Made by a program: the position numbers and the translations under genes | NCBI GenBank assembly: GCA_964507325.1 | Contig: CAZDQL010000009.1 | Coordinates: 1-64,000, forward strand | From: CAZDQL01 sp964507325 | GTDB lineage: Bacteria > Planctomycetota > UBA1135 > GCA-002686595 | Reading direction: 5' to 3' | DNA length: 64,000 nucleotides | Shown: in pieces, positions 8,622 to 17,497 of the stretch | Layout: each line of letters opens with the position of its first letter | Numbering within the stretch: position 1 is the first letter of the stretch | The notes under the pieces: model-generated | What the model was told of the DNA's origin: nothing | Database searches by the model: none | The model's input: only the letters and a program-made list of their open reading frames with translations

Positions 8622-10076
8622 ATGCACTTCCCCACGCTCCGCAATCTGATCCCCCTCGCGGGCCTCGGCCTCCTCGCGTCGACGGCCTCCGCCCAAGCGA
8701 CCCTCGATACCCACTCCCCGAGTGGGGCCGCGCGCATGACCCCCGACGGCCAGACGATCGTCGGCTCCGGGAGCCAGGGCGCCTGGCTCTACACCACCGC
8801 GGGCGGCTACGTCCAGCTCGGTGGAGGGGGGGGCGTCGACCTCTCCGACGACGCGGCGGTCGTGGCCGGCAACCGGGTCGGCGCGTCCACCTACGACGGC
8901 CCCGCCCTCTGGGACGCGGTGAACGGCTGGGTCGACCTGGGCGGGATCCCCGGCCAGACCCCCCCCGGCGACTCGCACGGGACCGCCTACCAGGTCTCGG
9001 GCGACGGCGCGGTCGTCGTCGGCCTCGGCTGGCACTCCAACTGGAAGGCGCGCGGCTTCCGCTGGGACGCGACCACCGGCGTGGTCGAGCTGCCGCAGAT
9101 GGGCCCGAACAGCTCGCGCGCGAGCGCGATCTCGGGCGACGGCCTCTGGATCGGGGGCTTCGACGAGGCCGCCAACGGCACGCGCCGTGCGGCGCTCTGG
9201 GACGCTGGCCTGAACGAGACCCTCTTCCTCGTGCGCCCCGAGAACCCGAACGGGTACGGCGAGATCAACGACATGAACCACGACGGCACCGTGATCGTCG
9301 GGATCGACACCCTCGACACCGAGCCCGGCTCCGGCTACCGCTGGACGCCGACCGAGGGCGTGGTGCGCTTCGGCCCGGTGCCCGGCGTCGACCCGTGGAT
9401 GAACTACAACTGGGCCAGCGCGTGCTCCGAGGACGGCGAGGTCGTGGTCGGCGGCAACTGGGACCTCTTCATGAACACGACCTACGCCACGATCTGGACC
9501 GAGGCGACGGGCGTGATGTTCCTGCACGACTACCTGACCGCCCTCGGCGTGCCCGGCCTGGACATGATCCAGCTCGCCAGCGCCACAGACGTCAGCGCGG
9601 ACGGCACCAAGATCCTCGGCTGGGGCGTCACCCCTCCCTTCAACTTCATCTGGTGGGAGGCGAGGATCCCGAGCTGCAACGGCGGCACCGCGAGCTTCTG
9701 CATCACCTCGCCGAACTCCGTCGGCAGCGGCGCGCTGATCGGCTCGAACGGGCACGTCTCGGTCGCCTCCAACAGCCTCGAGCTCACCGCGGGCCCGGTC
9801 CCGGACGAGTTCGGCCTGTTCTTCCTCGGCGACTCGACGACGCAGGTTCCCCTGGGCGACGGCTTCCTGTGCCTCTCGGGCAAGCTCTACCGCTTCCCGG
9901 CCGAGCTGGCGAGCGGCAACGTCCTGCGCCACGAGGTCGACTTCGGGGCCTGGCCGGCCGCCGGGCTCCTGGACCCCGGCTCGACCTGGCACTTCCAGGC
10001 CTGGTACCGCGACCCCGCCGCGGGCGGGACGGGCTCGAACTTCTCCGACGGCCTCACCGTGACGTTCTGCGACTGA
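8622..10076 (+). CDS. Secreted HAF-repeat (beta-propeller-like) protein
   Basis: Exported structural or binding protein, 484 aa. A signal peptide (residues 1-25, ending STASAQ) is followed by about six repeats of the HAF type, seen as VSGDGAVVVG, ISGDGLWIGG, MNHDGTVIVG, SEDGEVVVGG and VSADGTKILG, alternating with W-containing strands. The C-terminal ~110 residues (GLFFLGDS, FLCLSGKLYRF, WHFQAWYRDP, then NFSDGLTVTF) form a domain related to the ends of other exported proteins here. I chose the ATG at 8622 because it begins the signal peptide; the in-frame reading upstream is not protein-like. No enzymatic motif was seen. Confidence 0.8.
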   Translation: MHFPTLRNLIPLAGLGLLASTASAQATLDTHSPSGAARMTPDGQTIVGSGSQGAWLYTTAGGYVQLGGGGGVDLSDDAAVVAGNRVGASTYDGPALWDAVNGWVDLGGIPGQTPPGDSHGTAYQVSGDGAVVVGLGWHSNWKARGFRWDATTGVVELPQMGPNSSRASAISGDGLWIGGFDEAANGTRRAALWDAGLNETLFLVRPENPNGYGEINDMNHDGTVIVGIDTLDTEPGSGYRWTPTEGVVRFGPVPGVDPWMNYNWASACSEDGEVVVGGNWDLFMNTTYATIWTEATGVMFLHDYLTALGVPGLDMIQLASATDVSADGTKILGWGVTPPFNFIWWEARIPSCNGGTASFCITSPNSVGSGALIGSNGHVSVASNSLELTAGPVPDEFGLFFLGDSTTQVPLGDGFLCLSGKLYRFPAELASGNVLRHEVDFGAWPAAGLLDPGSTWHFQAWYRDPAAGGTGSNFSDGLTVTFCD

Positions 10077-10093
10077 GACCGCCCCACGCGACC

Positions 10094-10156
10094 ACGGGGG
10101 CGCTCCCCCGTACCCTCACCTCCGCGAGCCGCCGGGACCCCATCCGGCGGCTCGCG
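10094..10156 (+). terminator. Two tandem strong hairpins after HAF-repeat gene
   Basis: A 7-bp perfect stem (10094-10100 with 10105-10111, loop CGCT) is followed by a 13-bp perfect stem (10123-10135 with 10144-10156, 8-base loop). They sit 17 and 46 bases after the stop codon. There is no T-run, so termination without Rho is uncertain, but both could block transcription or protect the mRNA end. Confidence 0.5.
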
Positions 10157-10545
10157 CCGCATTCCGCCCGAGGAGCTCCACAGCACCTCGTCCGCTCCGT
10201 CCGCGCAGTCGACCTCCATCGACTCGAATCCCTCGATCGAAGACAGCGCCAACGGTCCTCCCGGGAGGCGGCCCGCACCTCGCGGCATGCCGGTGACGAC
10301 GGGGGTCACAGTGCGAACACCGGAGACCTCCTCGGAGAAGAGATTGCCCTGATCCCATGCGAGCAGTCCGCACGAGTGGCCGGCCGACGTGGTCGTATTC
10401 AGGTGACAACGACTCCGTATTGGGGGTGGTCAATCCCCACCCGAGAGCTAACATGCGCGCCGAAGCATCGCACGGTGCCCGGGGCTCCACCCGCTAGGGG
10501 TGTGGGTTCGTCACGCCCCGGGCCGGGGCTTCCAAGGAGAAAACG
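10157..10545 (+). promoter_or_regulatory. Long leader/promoter region of nifJ
   Basis: About 390 bases without a convincing gene. It contains a 6-bp hairpin (GGGTGG 10424-10429 with CCACCC 10437-10442) and, near the end, a strong ribosome binding site AAGGAG (10534-10539) six bases before the nifJ ATG. No clear -35/-10 pair was found. Confidence 0.35.
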
Positions 10546-13500
10546 ATGTCAGATCGACGCATGATCACGGTGGATGGCAACGAGGCCACCTCGTCCGTTG
10601 CCCACCGTACCAACGAGGTGATCGCGATCTACCCGATCACGCCTTCCTCCAACATGGGGGAGTTCGCCGACGAATGGTCGGCCAAGGGTCAGAAGAACAT
10701 CTGGGGAACCATCCCCGACGTCGTGGAGATGCAGTCGGAGGGCGGTGCCGCGGGCGCCGTTCACGGCGCGCTGCAGGCCGGTGCTCTGAGCACGACTTTC
10801 ACGGCCTCGCAGGGGCTGCTCCTGATGATCCCGAACCTGTACAAGATCGCGGGAGAGCTGACCTCGTACTGCATGCACGTGTCGGCGAGGACCGTCGCGA
10901 CGCACGCCCTGTCGATCTTCGGGGACCACTCCGACGTCATGGCCTGCCGTCAGATCGGACTCGCGTTGCTGGCCTCGGGCTCGGTCCAGGAGGCCCACGA
11001 CATGGCCTGCATCGGCCAGGCCGCCACGCTCCGGTCCCGCATCCCGTTCCTGCACTTCTTCGACGGGTTCCGCACCTCCCATGAGGTCGCCAAGATCGAG
11101 GAGCTGACCGACGACGACCTGCGGCTCATGCTCCCCGACGACCTCATCCGGGCGCACCGCGAGCGCGCCATGACCCCGGATCGCCCCGTCCTGCGCGGCA
11201 CCGCCCAGAACCCGGATGCGTTCTTCCAGGCCCGGGAGACGATCAATCCCTTCTACCAAGCCTGTCCGCAGACCGTTCAGGAGGTGATGGACCAGTTCGC
11301 CGGGCTGGTCGGGCGCCAGTACCACCTGTTCGACTACGTCGGCCACCCGGAGGCGGACCGCGTCGCCGTGATCATGGGCTCGGGCGCCGAGACGGTGCAC
11401 GAGGCCGTCGAGTATCTCAACGGCCAGGGCGAGAAGGTCGGCTTGCTGAAGGTCCGCCTGTACCGTCCGTTCGCCATCGAGCGCTTCGTCGAGGCGCTGC
11501 CGGCGACGACGCGCTCGATCGCGGTGCTCGACCGCACCAAGGAGCCCGGCGCTGTGGGCGATCCGCTCTACGTCGACATCTTGGGGGCGCTGCGGGAGAT
11601 GCAGGTCGCCGGCAAGCTGCCGATGACCGAGTTCCCCAGGGTCATCGCCGGCCGCTACGGGCTGTCCTCCAAGGAGTTCAACACCGCCATGGTAAAGGCG
11701 GTGTTCGACGAGATCGGCAAGGACGAGCCGAAGAACCACTTCACGGTCGGGATCGTCGACGACGTCACGCACACCTCGCTGGCGGTCGACGAGACGTTCG
11801 ACACCGAGCCCGATGACGTCGTCCGCGGCGTGTTCTTCGGCCTCGGGGCCGACGGCACCGTGGGCGCCAACAAGAACTCCATCAAGATCATCGGCGAGGA
11901 GACGCCCAACGAGGCCCAGGGGTACTTCGTCTACGACTCGAAGAAAGCCGGTGCGATCACCATCTCGCACCTCAGGTTCGGCCCGCGCAAGATCCGCTCG
12001 TCGTACCTCATCCGCCAGGCGAGCTTCGTGGCCTGTCACCAGTTCGTGTTCCTCGATCGCTACGACGTCCTGGAATACGCGGCGCCCGGTGCGGTGTTCC
12101 TGATCAACGCGCCGTTCCCCAAGGAGGAGGTCTGGGATTGCCTGCCGCGGGAGGTGCAGCAGCAGATCGTCGACAAGGACCTGAAGCTCTACACGATCGA
12201 CGCCTACCGCGTGGCCCGCGAGGCCGGCATGGGCGCTCGCATCAACACGATCATGCAGACCTGCTTCTTCGCGATCTCCGGCGTGCTGCCGCGTGACGAG
12301 GCGATCGCCAAGATCAAGGAGGCGATCGAGAAGACGTACGGCATGAAGGGCCGCGAGGTCGTGCAGCGCAACTTCGATGCGGTGGACACCACGCTCGCCA
12401 ACCTCTTCGAGGTCGAGATCCCCGGCCAAGTGACGTCGGGGATGAACATGCCTCCGATCGTGGCCGACGAGGCGCCCGATTTCGTCAAGCAGGTGTCGGC
12501 CATGATGCTTGCGGGCAAGGGCGACCTGCTTCCGGTCAGCGCGTTCCCCACCGACGGCACGTGGCCGACGGCGACCGCCCAGTGGGAGAAGCGCAACATC
12601 GCCCAGGAGATCCCGATCTGGGATCCCGACATCTGCATTCAGTGCAACAAGTGCGCGATGGTGTGCCCGCACGCCGCCATCCGCGCCAAGGTCTACGAGC
12701 CGGCAGCCCTGTCGAGCGCGCCGAAGTCGTTCCAGTCGATGCCGTACAAGGCCAAGGACTTCAAGGACCAGGCGTACACGATCCAGGTGGCCCCGGAGGA
12801 TTGCACCGGGTGCACCCTGTGTGTCGTCGTCTGCCCGGCGAAGGACAAGAAGAATCCGAAGCATCGTTCGCTCAACATGGCCTCGCACCTCGAGTACAAG
12901 GACGTCGAGGCCGAGAACTACTCCTTCTTCCTCGATCTGCCGGAGGTCGACCGCACCAAGGTCAAGATCGACGTCAAGGGCTCGCAGTTCCTGCAGCCGC
13001 TCTTCGAGTATTCCGGCGCGTGCGCGGGCTGCGGCGAGACGCCGTACGTCAAGCTGCTGACCCAGCTCTTCGGCGATCGCGCCCTGATCTCGAACGCCAC
13101 TGGGTGCTCGTCGATCTACGGCGGGAACCTGCCGACGACCCCGTTCACCGTGGACCCGAATGGCCGCGGACCGACGTGGTCGAACTCCCTGTTCGAGGAC
13201 AACGCCGAGTTCGGCTTCGGGTTCCGCCTGTCGGTCGACAGCCACCGGCGGTTGGCGGAACACCTCCTGCGCAGCATGGCCTCCGCGCTCGGCGAGACGC
13301 TGGTGACGGCGCTGATCGAGGCCGAGCAGGTCGACGAGGCGGGCATCGCCGAACAGCGCGAGCGCGTCGAGGTACTGCGCCAGAAGCTGGCCGGCATCGA
13401 CTCGCCCGAAGCGCGACGTCTCGAGACACTCGCGGACAACCTCGTCAAGAAGAGCGTCTGGCTGCTCGGCGGCGACGGCTGGGCCTACGACATCGGCTAC

Positions 13501-14157
13501 GGCGGTCTCGATCACGTGCTGGCCATGGGTCGCGACGTCAACATCCTGGTGCTCGACACGCAGGTCTACTCGAACACCGGCGGGCAGCAGTCGAAGGCGA
13601 CCCCGATCGGGGCCTCTGCCAAGTTCGCGGTCGCGGGCAAGGAGATCCCGAAGAAGGACCTCGGCATGCTCGCCATGTCGTACGGCAATGTCTACGTCGC
13701 CCAGATCGCGTTCGGCTCGAAGGACGCCCAGACGGTCAAGGCCTTCGCCGAGGCCGACTCGTACCCCGGGCCGTCGTTGATCATCGCCTACAGCCACTGC
13801 ATCGCCCACGGGTACGACCTGGCGCACGGCTGCGATCAGCAGAAGCTCGCGGTCGACAGCGGCGCCTGGCCGCTGTACCGCTTCGACCCACGACGCGTCG
13901 CGGAGGGCAAGCCGCCCCTCGCCCTCGACTCCGGCAAGCCGAAGGCGTCCGTGATCGAATACATGCGGAACGAGACGCGCTTCCGGATGGTCGAGAAGCT
14001 CGACCCGAAACGGTTCGAGCTGCTGCAGAAGTCGGCCGCGCGGTCCGCCGCGCAGCGTTTCGCGGTCTACCAGCAACTCGCCGGCGTCACCGTGCCGACC
14101 GAGGAACTCATCGCCGAAGCGGCAGAGAAGCTCGTCGCCGACGCGGCGGAGAAGTAG
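10546..14157 (+). CDS. nifJ: Pyruvate:ferredoxin (flavodoxin) oxidoreductase
   Basis: Converts pyruvate and CoA to acetyl-CoA and CO2, reducing ferredoxin or flavodoxin. It is the thiamine-diphosphate- and iron-sulfur-dependent enzyme of anaerobic pyruvate oxidation in the cytoplasm. At 1203 aa it is the full-length single-chain form, with the domains in the usual order: N-terminal pyruvate-binding domain (TVDGNEATSSVAHR, YPITPSSNMGE), transketolase-C-like domain, gamma domain, and two 4Fe-4S ferredoxin motifs CxxCxxCxxxCP starting at Cys697 and Cys753. The C-terminal TPP domain has CAGCGE at 826-831 and GDGWAYDIGYGG near 975. It has a strong ribosome binding site and is followed 12 bases later by its usual partner gene. 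Confidence 0.96.
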   Translation: MSDRRMITVDGNEATSSVAHRTNEVIAIYPITPSSNMGEFADEWSAKGQKNIWGTIPDVVEMQSEGGAAGAVHGALQAGALSTTFTASQGLLLMIPNLYKIAGELTSYCMHVSARTVATHALSIFGDHSDVMACRQIGLALLASGSVQEAHDMACIGQAATLRSRIPFLHFFDGFRTSHEVAKIEELTDDDLRLMLPDDLIRAHRERAMTPDRPVLRGTAQNPDAFFQARETINPFYQACPQTVQEVMDQFAGLVGRQYHLFDYVGHPEADRVAVIMGSGAETVHEAVEYLNGQGEKVGLLKVRLYRPFAIERFVEALPATTRSIAVLDRTKEPGAVGDPLYVDILGALREMQVAGKLPMTEFPRVIAGRYGLSSKEFNTAMVKAVFDEIGKDEPKNHFTVGIVDDVTHTSLAVDETFDTEPDDVVRGVFFGLGADGTVGANKNSIKIIGEETPNEAQGYFVYDSKKAGAITISHLRFGPRKIRSSYLIRQASFVACHQFVFLDRYDVLEYAAPGAVFLINAPFPKEEVWDCLPREVQQQIVDKDLKLYTIDAYRVAREAGMGARINTIMQTCFFAISGVLPRDEAIAKIKEAIEKTYGMKGREVVQRNFDAVDTTLANLFEVEIPGQVTSGMNMPPIVADEAPDFVKQVSAMMLAGKGDLLPVSAFPTDGTWPTATAQWEKRNIAQEIPIWDPDICIQCNKCAMVCPHAAIRAKVYEPAALSSAPKSFQSMPYKAKDFKDQAYTIQVAPEDCTGCTLCVVVCPAKDKKNPKHRSLNMASHLEYKDVEAENYSFFLDLPEVDRTKVKIDVKGSQFLQPLFEYSGACAGCGETPYVKLLTQLFGDRALISNATGCSSIYGGNLPTTPFTVDPNGRGPTWSNSLFEDNAEFGFGFRLSVDSHRRLAEHLLRSMASALGETLVTALIEAEQVDEAGIAEQRERVEVLRQKLAGIDSPEARRLETLADNLVKKSVWLLGGDGWAYDIGYGGLDHVLAMGRDVNILVLDTQVYSNTGGQQSKATPIGASAKFAVAGKEIPKKDLGMLAMSYGNVYVAQIAFGSKDAQTVKAFAEADSYPGPSLIIAYSHCIAHGYDLAHGCDQQKLAVDSGAWPLYRFDPRRVAEGKPPLALDSGKPKASVIEYMRNETRFRMVEKLDPKRFELLQKSAARSAAQRFAVYQQLAGVTVPTEELIAEAAEKLVADAAEK

Positions 14158-14169
14158 GAAACGGCTGCC

Positions 14170-15165
14170 ATGAACCTCAACACACGCTACCTGGGACTGG
14201 AACTGCCCCACCCGTTCATGCCCGGCGCCTCTCCAATGTCGCTGGACATTGACACCGTGCGCCGGCTGGAAGACGCCGGGGCTGCCGCCATCGTGATGAA
14301 CTCCCTCTTCGAGGAGCAGATCGCGGGCGAGGAGATGGCGTCGCTACGCGACGTCGAGGGACACCAGCACTCGTCCGCCGAGGCGTCGTCCTACATCCCG
14401 AGCGCCGACCTGTTCCGCGTCGGGACCGAGGAGTACCTCGAGCAGATCCGCAAGGTCCGCGAGGCCGTCGACGTGCCGGTCATCGGCTCCCTGAACGGGA
14501 CCAGCACCGGCGGCTGGCTGGACTACGCCCAGCACATCGCCGAGGCAGGGGCCAACGCCCTGGAGCTGAACATCTACGAGCTGGTCACCGATCTCGAAGA
14601 GAGCGGCGGCTCGGTCGAGACGCGCACCCTGGAGGTCGTCAAGGCGCTCAAGGCCAAGGTCGACATCCCGGTGACGGTCAAGCTGTCGCCCTTCTACACC
14701 TCCCTGCCGCACTTCGCGCGCGCGCTGGAGCAGGCGGGTGCCGACGGCATGTTGCTCTTCAACCGCTTCTACCAGCCGGACATCGACGTCGAGGAGCTGG
14801 AGGTCGAGCGCAAGCTGGAGCTGTCGGACTCGCGCGAGCTGCTCCTCAGGCTGCGCTGGCTGGCGATCCTCTCCGGGCAAGTCAACGGATCCCTCGGCTG
14901 CTCGGGCGGGGTGCACACCCCGCTCGACGCGCTCAAGGCGGTCATGGCCGGGGCGCACGCCGTGCAGATGGTCTCCGCGCTGTACGAGCAGGGGCCGGAC
15001 TACATCGGCACCATGCGGGACGGGGTGGCGCAGTGGCTCGAGGAACACGAGTACGAGTCACTGGAGCAGGCCCGTGGGAGCATGAACCTGCAGCGTAGCC
15101 CGGACCCGCACGCCTACGAGCGAGCCAACTACGTGCAGATCCTTCAGACCTGGGAGCGCTCGTAG
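14170..15165 (+). CDS. Dihydroorotate dehydrogenase-like flavoprotein
   Basis: 331-aa TIM-barrel protein related to class 1 dihydroorotate dehydrogenase (PyrD). It carries the N-terminal L-hPFMPGASPMS type motif, a central NALELNIYEL strand and a C-terminal LGCSGGVHTPLDALKAVMAGAHAVQMVS phosphate/FMN-binding end. This PyrD-like subfamily often directly follows nifJ, as here (12 bases, same strand). That argues for a role linked to pyruvate or ferredoxin metabolism rather than pyrimidine synthesis, although the true substrate is not established. Probably co-transcribed with nifJ. Confidence 0.85.
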   Translation: MNLNTRYLGLELPHPFMPGASPMSLDIDTVRRLEDAGAAAIVMNSLFEEQIAGEEMASLRDVEGHQHSSAEASSYIPSADLFRVGTEEYLEQIRKVREAVDVPVIGSLNGTSTGGWLDYAQHIAEAGANALELNIYELVTDLEESGGSVETRTLEVVKALKAKVDIPVTVKLSPFYTSLPHFARALEQAGADGMLLFNRFYQPDIDVEELEVERKLELSDSRELLLRLRWLAILSGQVNGSLGCSGGVHTPLDALKAVMAGAHAVQMVSALYEQGPDYIGTMRDGVAQWLEEHEYESLEQARGSMNLQRSPDPHAYERANYVQILQTWERS

Positions 15166-15169
15166 CCCA

Positions 15170-15196
15170 CAGCGTCGGGGGGCGCGCGGGACGCTG
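15170..15196. terminator. Hairpin between convergent genes
   Basis: CAGCGTC (15170-15176) pairs perfectly with GACGCTG (15190-15196) around a 13-base GC-rich loop, in the gap between the nifJ operon and the convergent outer-membrane gene. It could act in both directions; there is no T-run. Confidence 0.3.
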
Positions 15197-15214
15197 CGCC
15201 CCACCGACGTCGGC

Positions 15215-15994
15215 TCAGAAGTTCCAGGCCAGGCCGATGCCCGCCCAGACGTTGTCGGCGGCGATGTCGGCCGCGTCGAGGGCGTCGCGCAGACTGTTGT
15301 CGATGATGGTCGCGGCGCTGACATTCACGAAGAAGGTCGCGCCATGGCCGATGGGGCGCCGGACCGTCGCCGATCCGACCAGGTCGCCCAAGCCCGACTC
15401 ATCGGCGAAGTAGTAGCCCGCTTGGTCCTTGTCCGTCCATCCGAGGGTCGCGCCCAGCTCCAGAATGGTCTGCTTGTCGACCTCGAACTCCCGCGAGACG
15501 GCGCCGTTGACGTACAGGCCGTCGAACTCGTCGAAGTCGTACCAGAACGTGACCGAGGGGTTCACGCCCATGTAGGACCAAGCCAGGACGGTGAAGACCT
15601 CCATCGTGGACTCCCCGCCGCCATTCGGGAAGTTGTAGCTGTACAGGCCCATGGTGACGGCCGCGCCATCGACCTGCCGCGAGTACGAGGCGCCCACGTC
15701 CAGCTCGGAGAACTCGCCGGCATTCCCATTGGGCAGCGCCGCATCGCCGGTTCTGCCGTAGAGATCGACGTTGCCCCATCCGAACACGTCGAAGTTGCCC
15801 CCCCCCTCGATGGGCAGGGTCACCCCCAGGTCGGCTTGCAGGACGCCCCTCTCGTTCTGCGGGACGCCCCGGAAGATGTAGTGGCTGGCCGCGGTCATGC
15901 TGGCAGCGACGTTGGGTGGCGTCGCGGTGGAGAAGCATCCGGAGAGGAGGAAGGTGAGGGGGAGCAGACAGCAGATCGCTCTTCTCGTGTTCAT
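15215..15994 (-). CDS. TorF-like putative outer-membrane porin/lipoprotein
   Basis: 259 aa. The N-terminus has a lipoprotein-type signal (LLPLTFLLSGC, lipobox Cys20). The mature part opens with the ASHYIFRGVPQNERGVLQADLGVTL signature of the TorF/TIGR02001 family of outer-membrane beta-barrel proteins (S-YxFRG-xQ-xx-A-QxxhD). Alternating beta strands run to a terminal ...WAGIGLAWNF, an aromatic-ended strand typical of outer-membrane barrels. It probably sits in the outer membrane; the transported solute is unknown. Convergent with the nifJ operon. Confidence 0.72.
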   Translation of the reverse strand: MNTRRAICCLLPLTFLLSGCFSTATPPNVAASMTAASHYIFRGVPQNERGVLQADLGVTLPIEGGGNFDVFGWGNVDLYGRTGDAALPNGNAGEFSELDVGASYSRQVDGAAVTMGLYSYNFPNGGGESTMEVFTVLAWSYMGVNPSVTFWYDFDEFDGLYVNGAVSREFEVDKQTILELGATLGWTDKDQAGYYFADESGLGDLVGSATVRRPIGHGATFFVNVSAATIIDNSLRDALDAADIAADNVWAGIGLAWNF

Positions 15995-16183
15995 CGCTTC
16001 GGGTGGGCCGTTTCTCGGGGAGGTGGGACTCGGACGGGGAAGCGGCAGGTTGCGTCATTCGAGCTGCGCGTGCGAGAACCAACAGGGAGAATCGCTCGAT
16101 CCTCAAGGGCCGCAGGGGCACTCGGGGGAGAGCGTGATTCGCAGTCACCCGACTACGAGTTCGCAACGGCCTGGGGCCCCCCG

Positions 16184-17362
16184 TCAGCGCGCTTGACGCT
16201 CGCGCCTGGCCGCCCTGGCCTCGCCGTCGAAATCGCCTCTCAGTCCCCGCTCCAGCGCTCGGAAGCTGACCTCGTTGCCGACGATCGTGTAGTGCCCCTT
16301 GCGTTCACCGCGGTCGGCGACGTAGTCCCCCCAATCCCGTCCCGTCTGCTGCCGATCCTGCTCGAAATCCCTCCTCGTCGAGACGTAGGGAATGCCGAGC
16401 TTGTCCAGTTCGCGCGTCAGGAAGGTCTGGCGCCAGCTGTTCCCCGCACCCCTCGCGAGCTCTCCCTTGCCGACGAAGACCAACACGAAGGACTGGAGCT
16501 CGCGCTCGCGCAGCGCTCGATCGAGCTCGACGAGGATGCGTCGGCTGGCGATCCGCGTCTCCCTCCAGTCAGCGCGATGGCCGTCCAGGCGAAGGCGCCA
16601 GCTCGGCGGCACCAGTCCCGATCCGAAGAGCAGGTAGCGCCAGGCGTAGCTGGTGACTTCGGGTGGGTGGGTCTCCAGCCACTCGGCGCAGCTCTTGCCC
16701 AGGTCGTTCTCGAAGTCGAGCCCCTTCACGTCCAGATTCAAGTGCGGCTTCGGCTGACCGCGGAAGGCCAGGTGGACGCGATCCAGGTCGTCGTCGAGCA
16801 GGATGCTCATGACGACGACGGGATCCAGCTCGAGCACGGGCTCGATGGTCAGCAGGAACGAGAGGAAGGCCTGATCGAAGCCGTAGCCCCCGACTCCATA
16901 GTTGAGCAGCGCGTGCCCCGTTCCCGCATCCGAGCTCGCCAGCAGGCTGGACCAGGTCGTCGCCCAGGACGTGCGATTCGCGTAGGAGTCGCCATAGAGC
17001 AGAATCGGTCTCTCGGCGCCGAGCGACACCAAATCCTTGTGAAGGTGGTCCTCCTGCGACAGTCGAGGGCTGCGCCAACCCAGGATCGTGTCGATGTACG
17101 GACTCGGCTTCTGATTCCCTCGCTTCGAGAAGATGTACTGCAGCTTCCAGTACTGCGTGCACCATCGGTGCGCGAAGTTGCCAGGCGAGCGCAGGTCGCG
17201 CGTCGCTGCGACGATGCGTGGATGATCGCAGAAGATCAGCACGCGCAGGCCGCCTTCGAAGAGGGCGGCCGTAGCGACCAGCACGAAGGCGATGCGCGCC
17301 GACCGACGGAGGCAGCGTCGGAGCCTGGTCGGACGCTCCCCGGGCTGGTCGGGTGGACTCAT
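16184..17362 (-). CDS. Membrane-anchored SGNH-fold protein
   Basis: 392-aa protein with one N-terminal membrane anchor (about residues 23-45, RIAFVLVATAALFEGGLRVLIF) and an extracytoplasmic domain. That domain resembles SGNH/GDSL hydrolases: ILLYGDSYANR with GDS at 124-126, NYGVGGYGFDQ (block II glycine and possible block III) and a late GHYTIVGNEVSFRAL that may supply the catalytic His. Such proteins often remove or transfer acyl groups on surface glycans. No clear operon partner; it is divergent from the sulfatase at 17498. Confidence 0.65.
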   Translation of the reverse strand: MSPPDQPGERPTRLRRCLRRSARIAFVLVATAALFEGGLRVLIFCDHPRIVAATRDLRSPGNFAHRWCTQYWKLQYIFSKRGNQKPSPYIDTILGWRSPRLSQEDHLHKDLVSLGAERPILLYGDSYANRTSWATTWSSLLASSDAGTGHALLNYGVGGYGFDQAFLSFLLTIEPVLELDPVVVMSILLDDDLDRVHLAFRGQPKPHLNLDVKGLDFENDLGKSCAEWLETHPPEVTSYAWRYLLFGSGLVPPSWRLRLDGHRADWRETRIASRRILVELDRALRERELQSFVLVFVGKGELARGAGNSWRQTFLTRELDKLGIPYVSTRRDFEQDRQQTGRDWGDYVADRGERKGHYTIVGNEVSFRALERGLRGDFDGEARAARRERQAR

Positions 17363-17497
17363 GGGCAGCCAGTCTAGCTCGATGTGGAGGGTTCAAAATC
17401 CATCCCGGGAGCTTGGGTCTCGTAAAGGGACCGACTCAGCACTGGCGGTGACGTGGAGAGCGACGACGATCGCGACGAGCTACTCCACGCCGGTACT

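Noticed and set aside
9887..10309. Minus-strand reading over the end of the HAF-repeat gene and its downstream region
   Set aside because: Overlaps the two terminator-like hairpins and a real gene on the other strand; no family resemblance.
10549..14211. Long open frame antisense to nifJ
   Set aside because: GC-rich codon bias of nifJ keeps the opposite frame open; the antisense protein has no recognisable domain and composition typical of a shadow.
15344..17377. Long plus-strand frame across the outer-membrane and SGNH genes
   Set aside because: Antisense to two genes with signal peptides and family motifs; no start signal and no domain.
17384..17402. GGTTCAAAATCC, resembling a tRNA T-arm
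   Set aside because: No matching acceptor, D-arm or anticodon arm around it, and the loop is one base too long.
17453..17497. Longer start for the sulfatase
   Set aside because: Would add 15 charged residues before the signal peptide; ATG 17498 gives a normal export signal.
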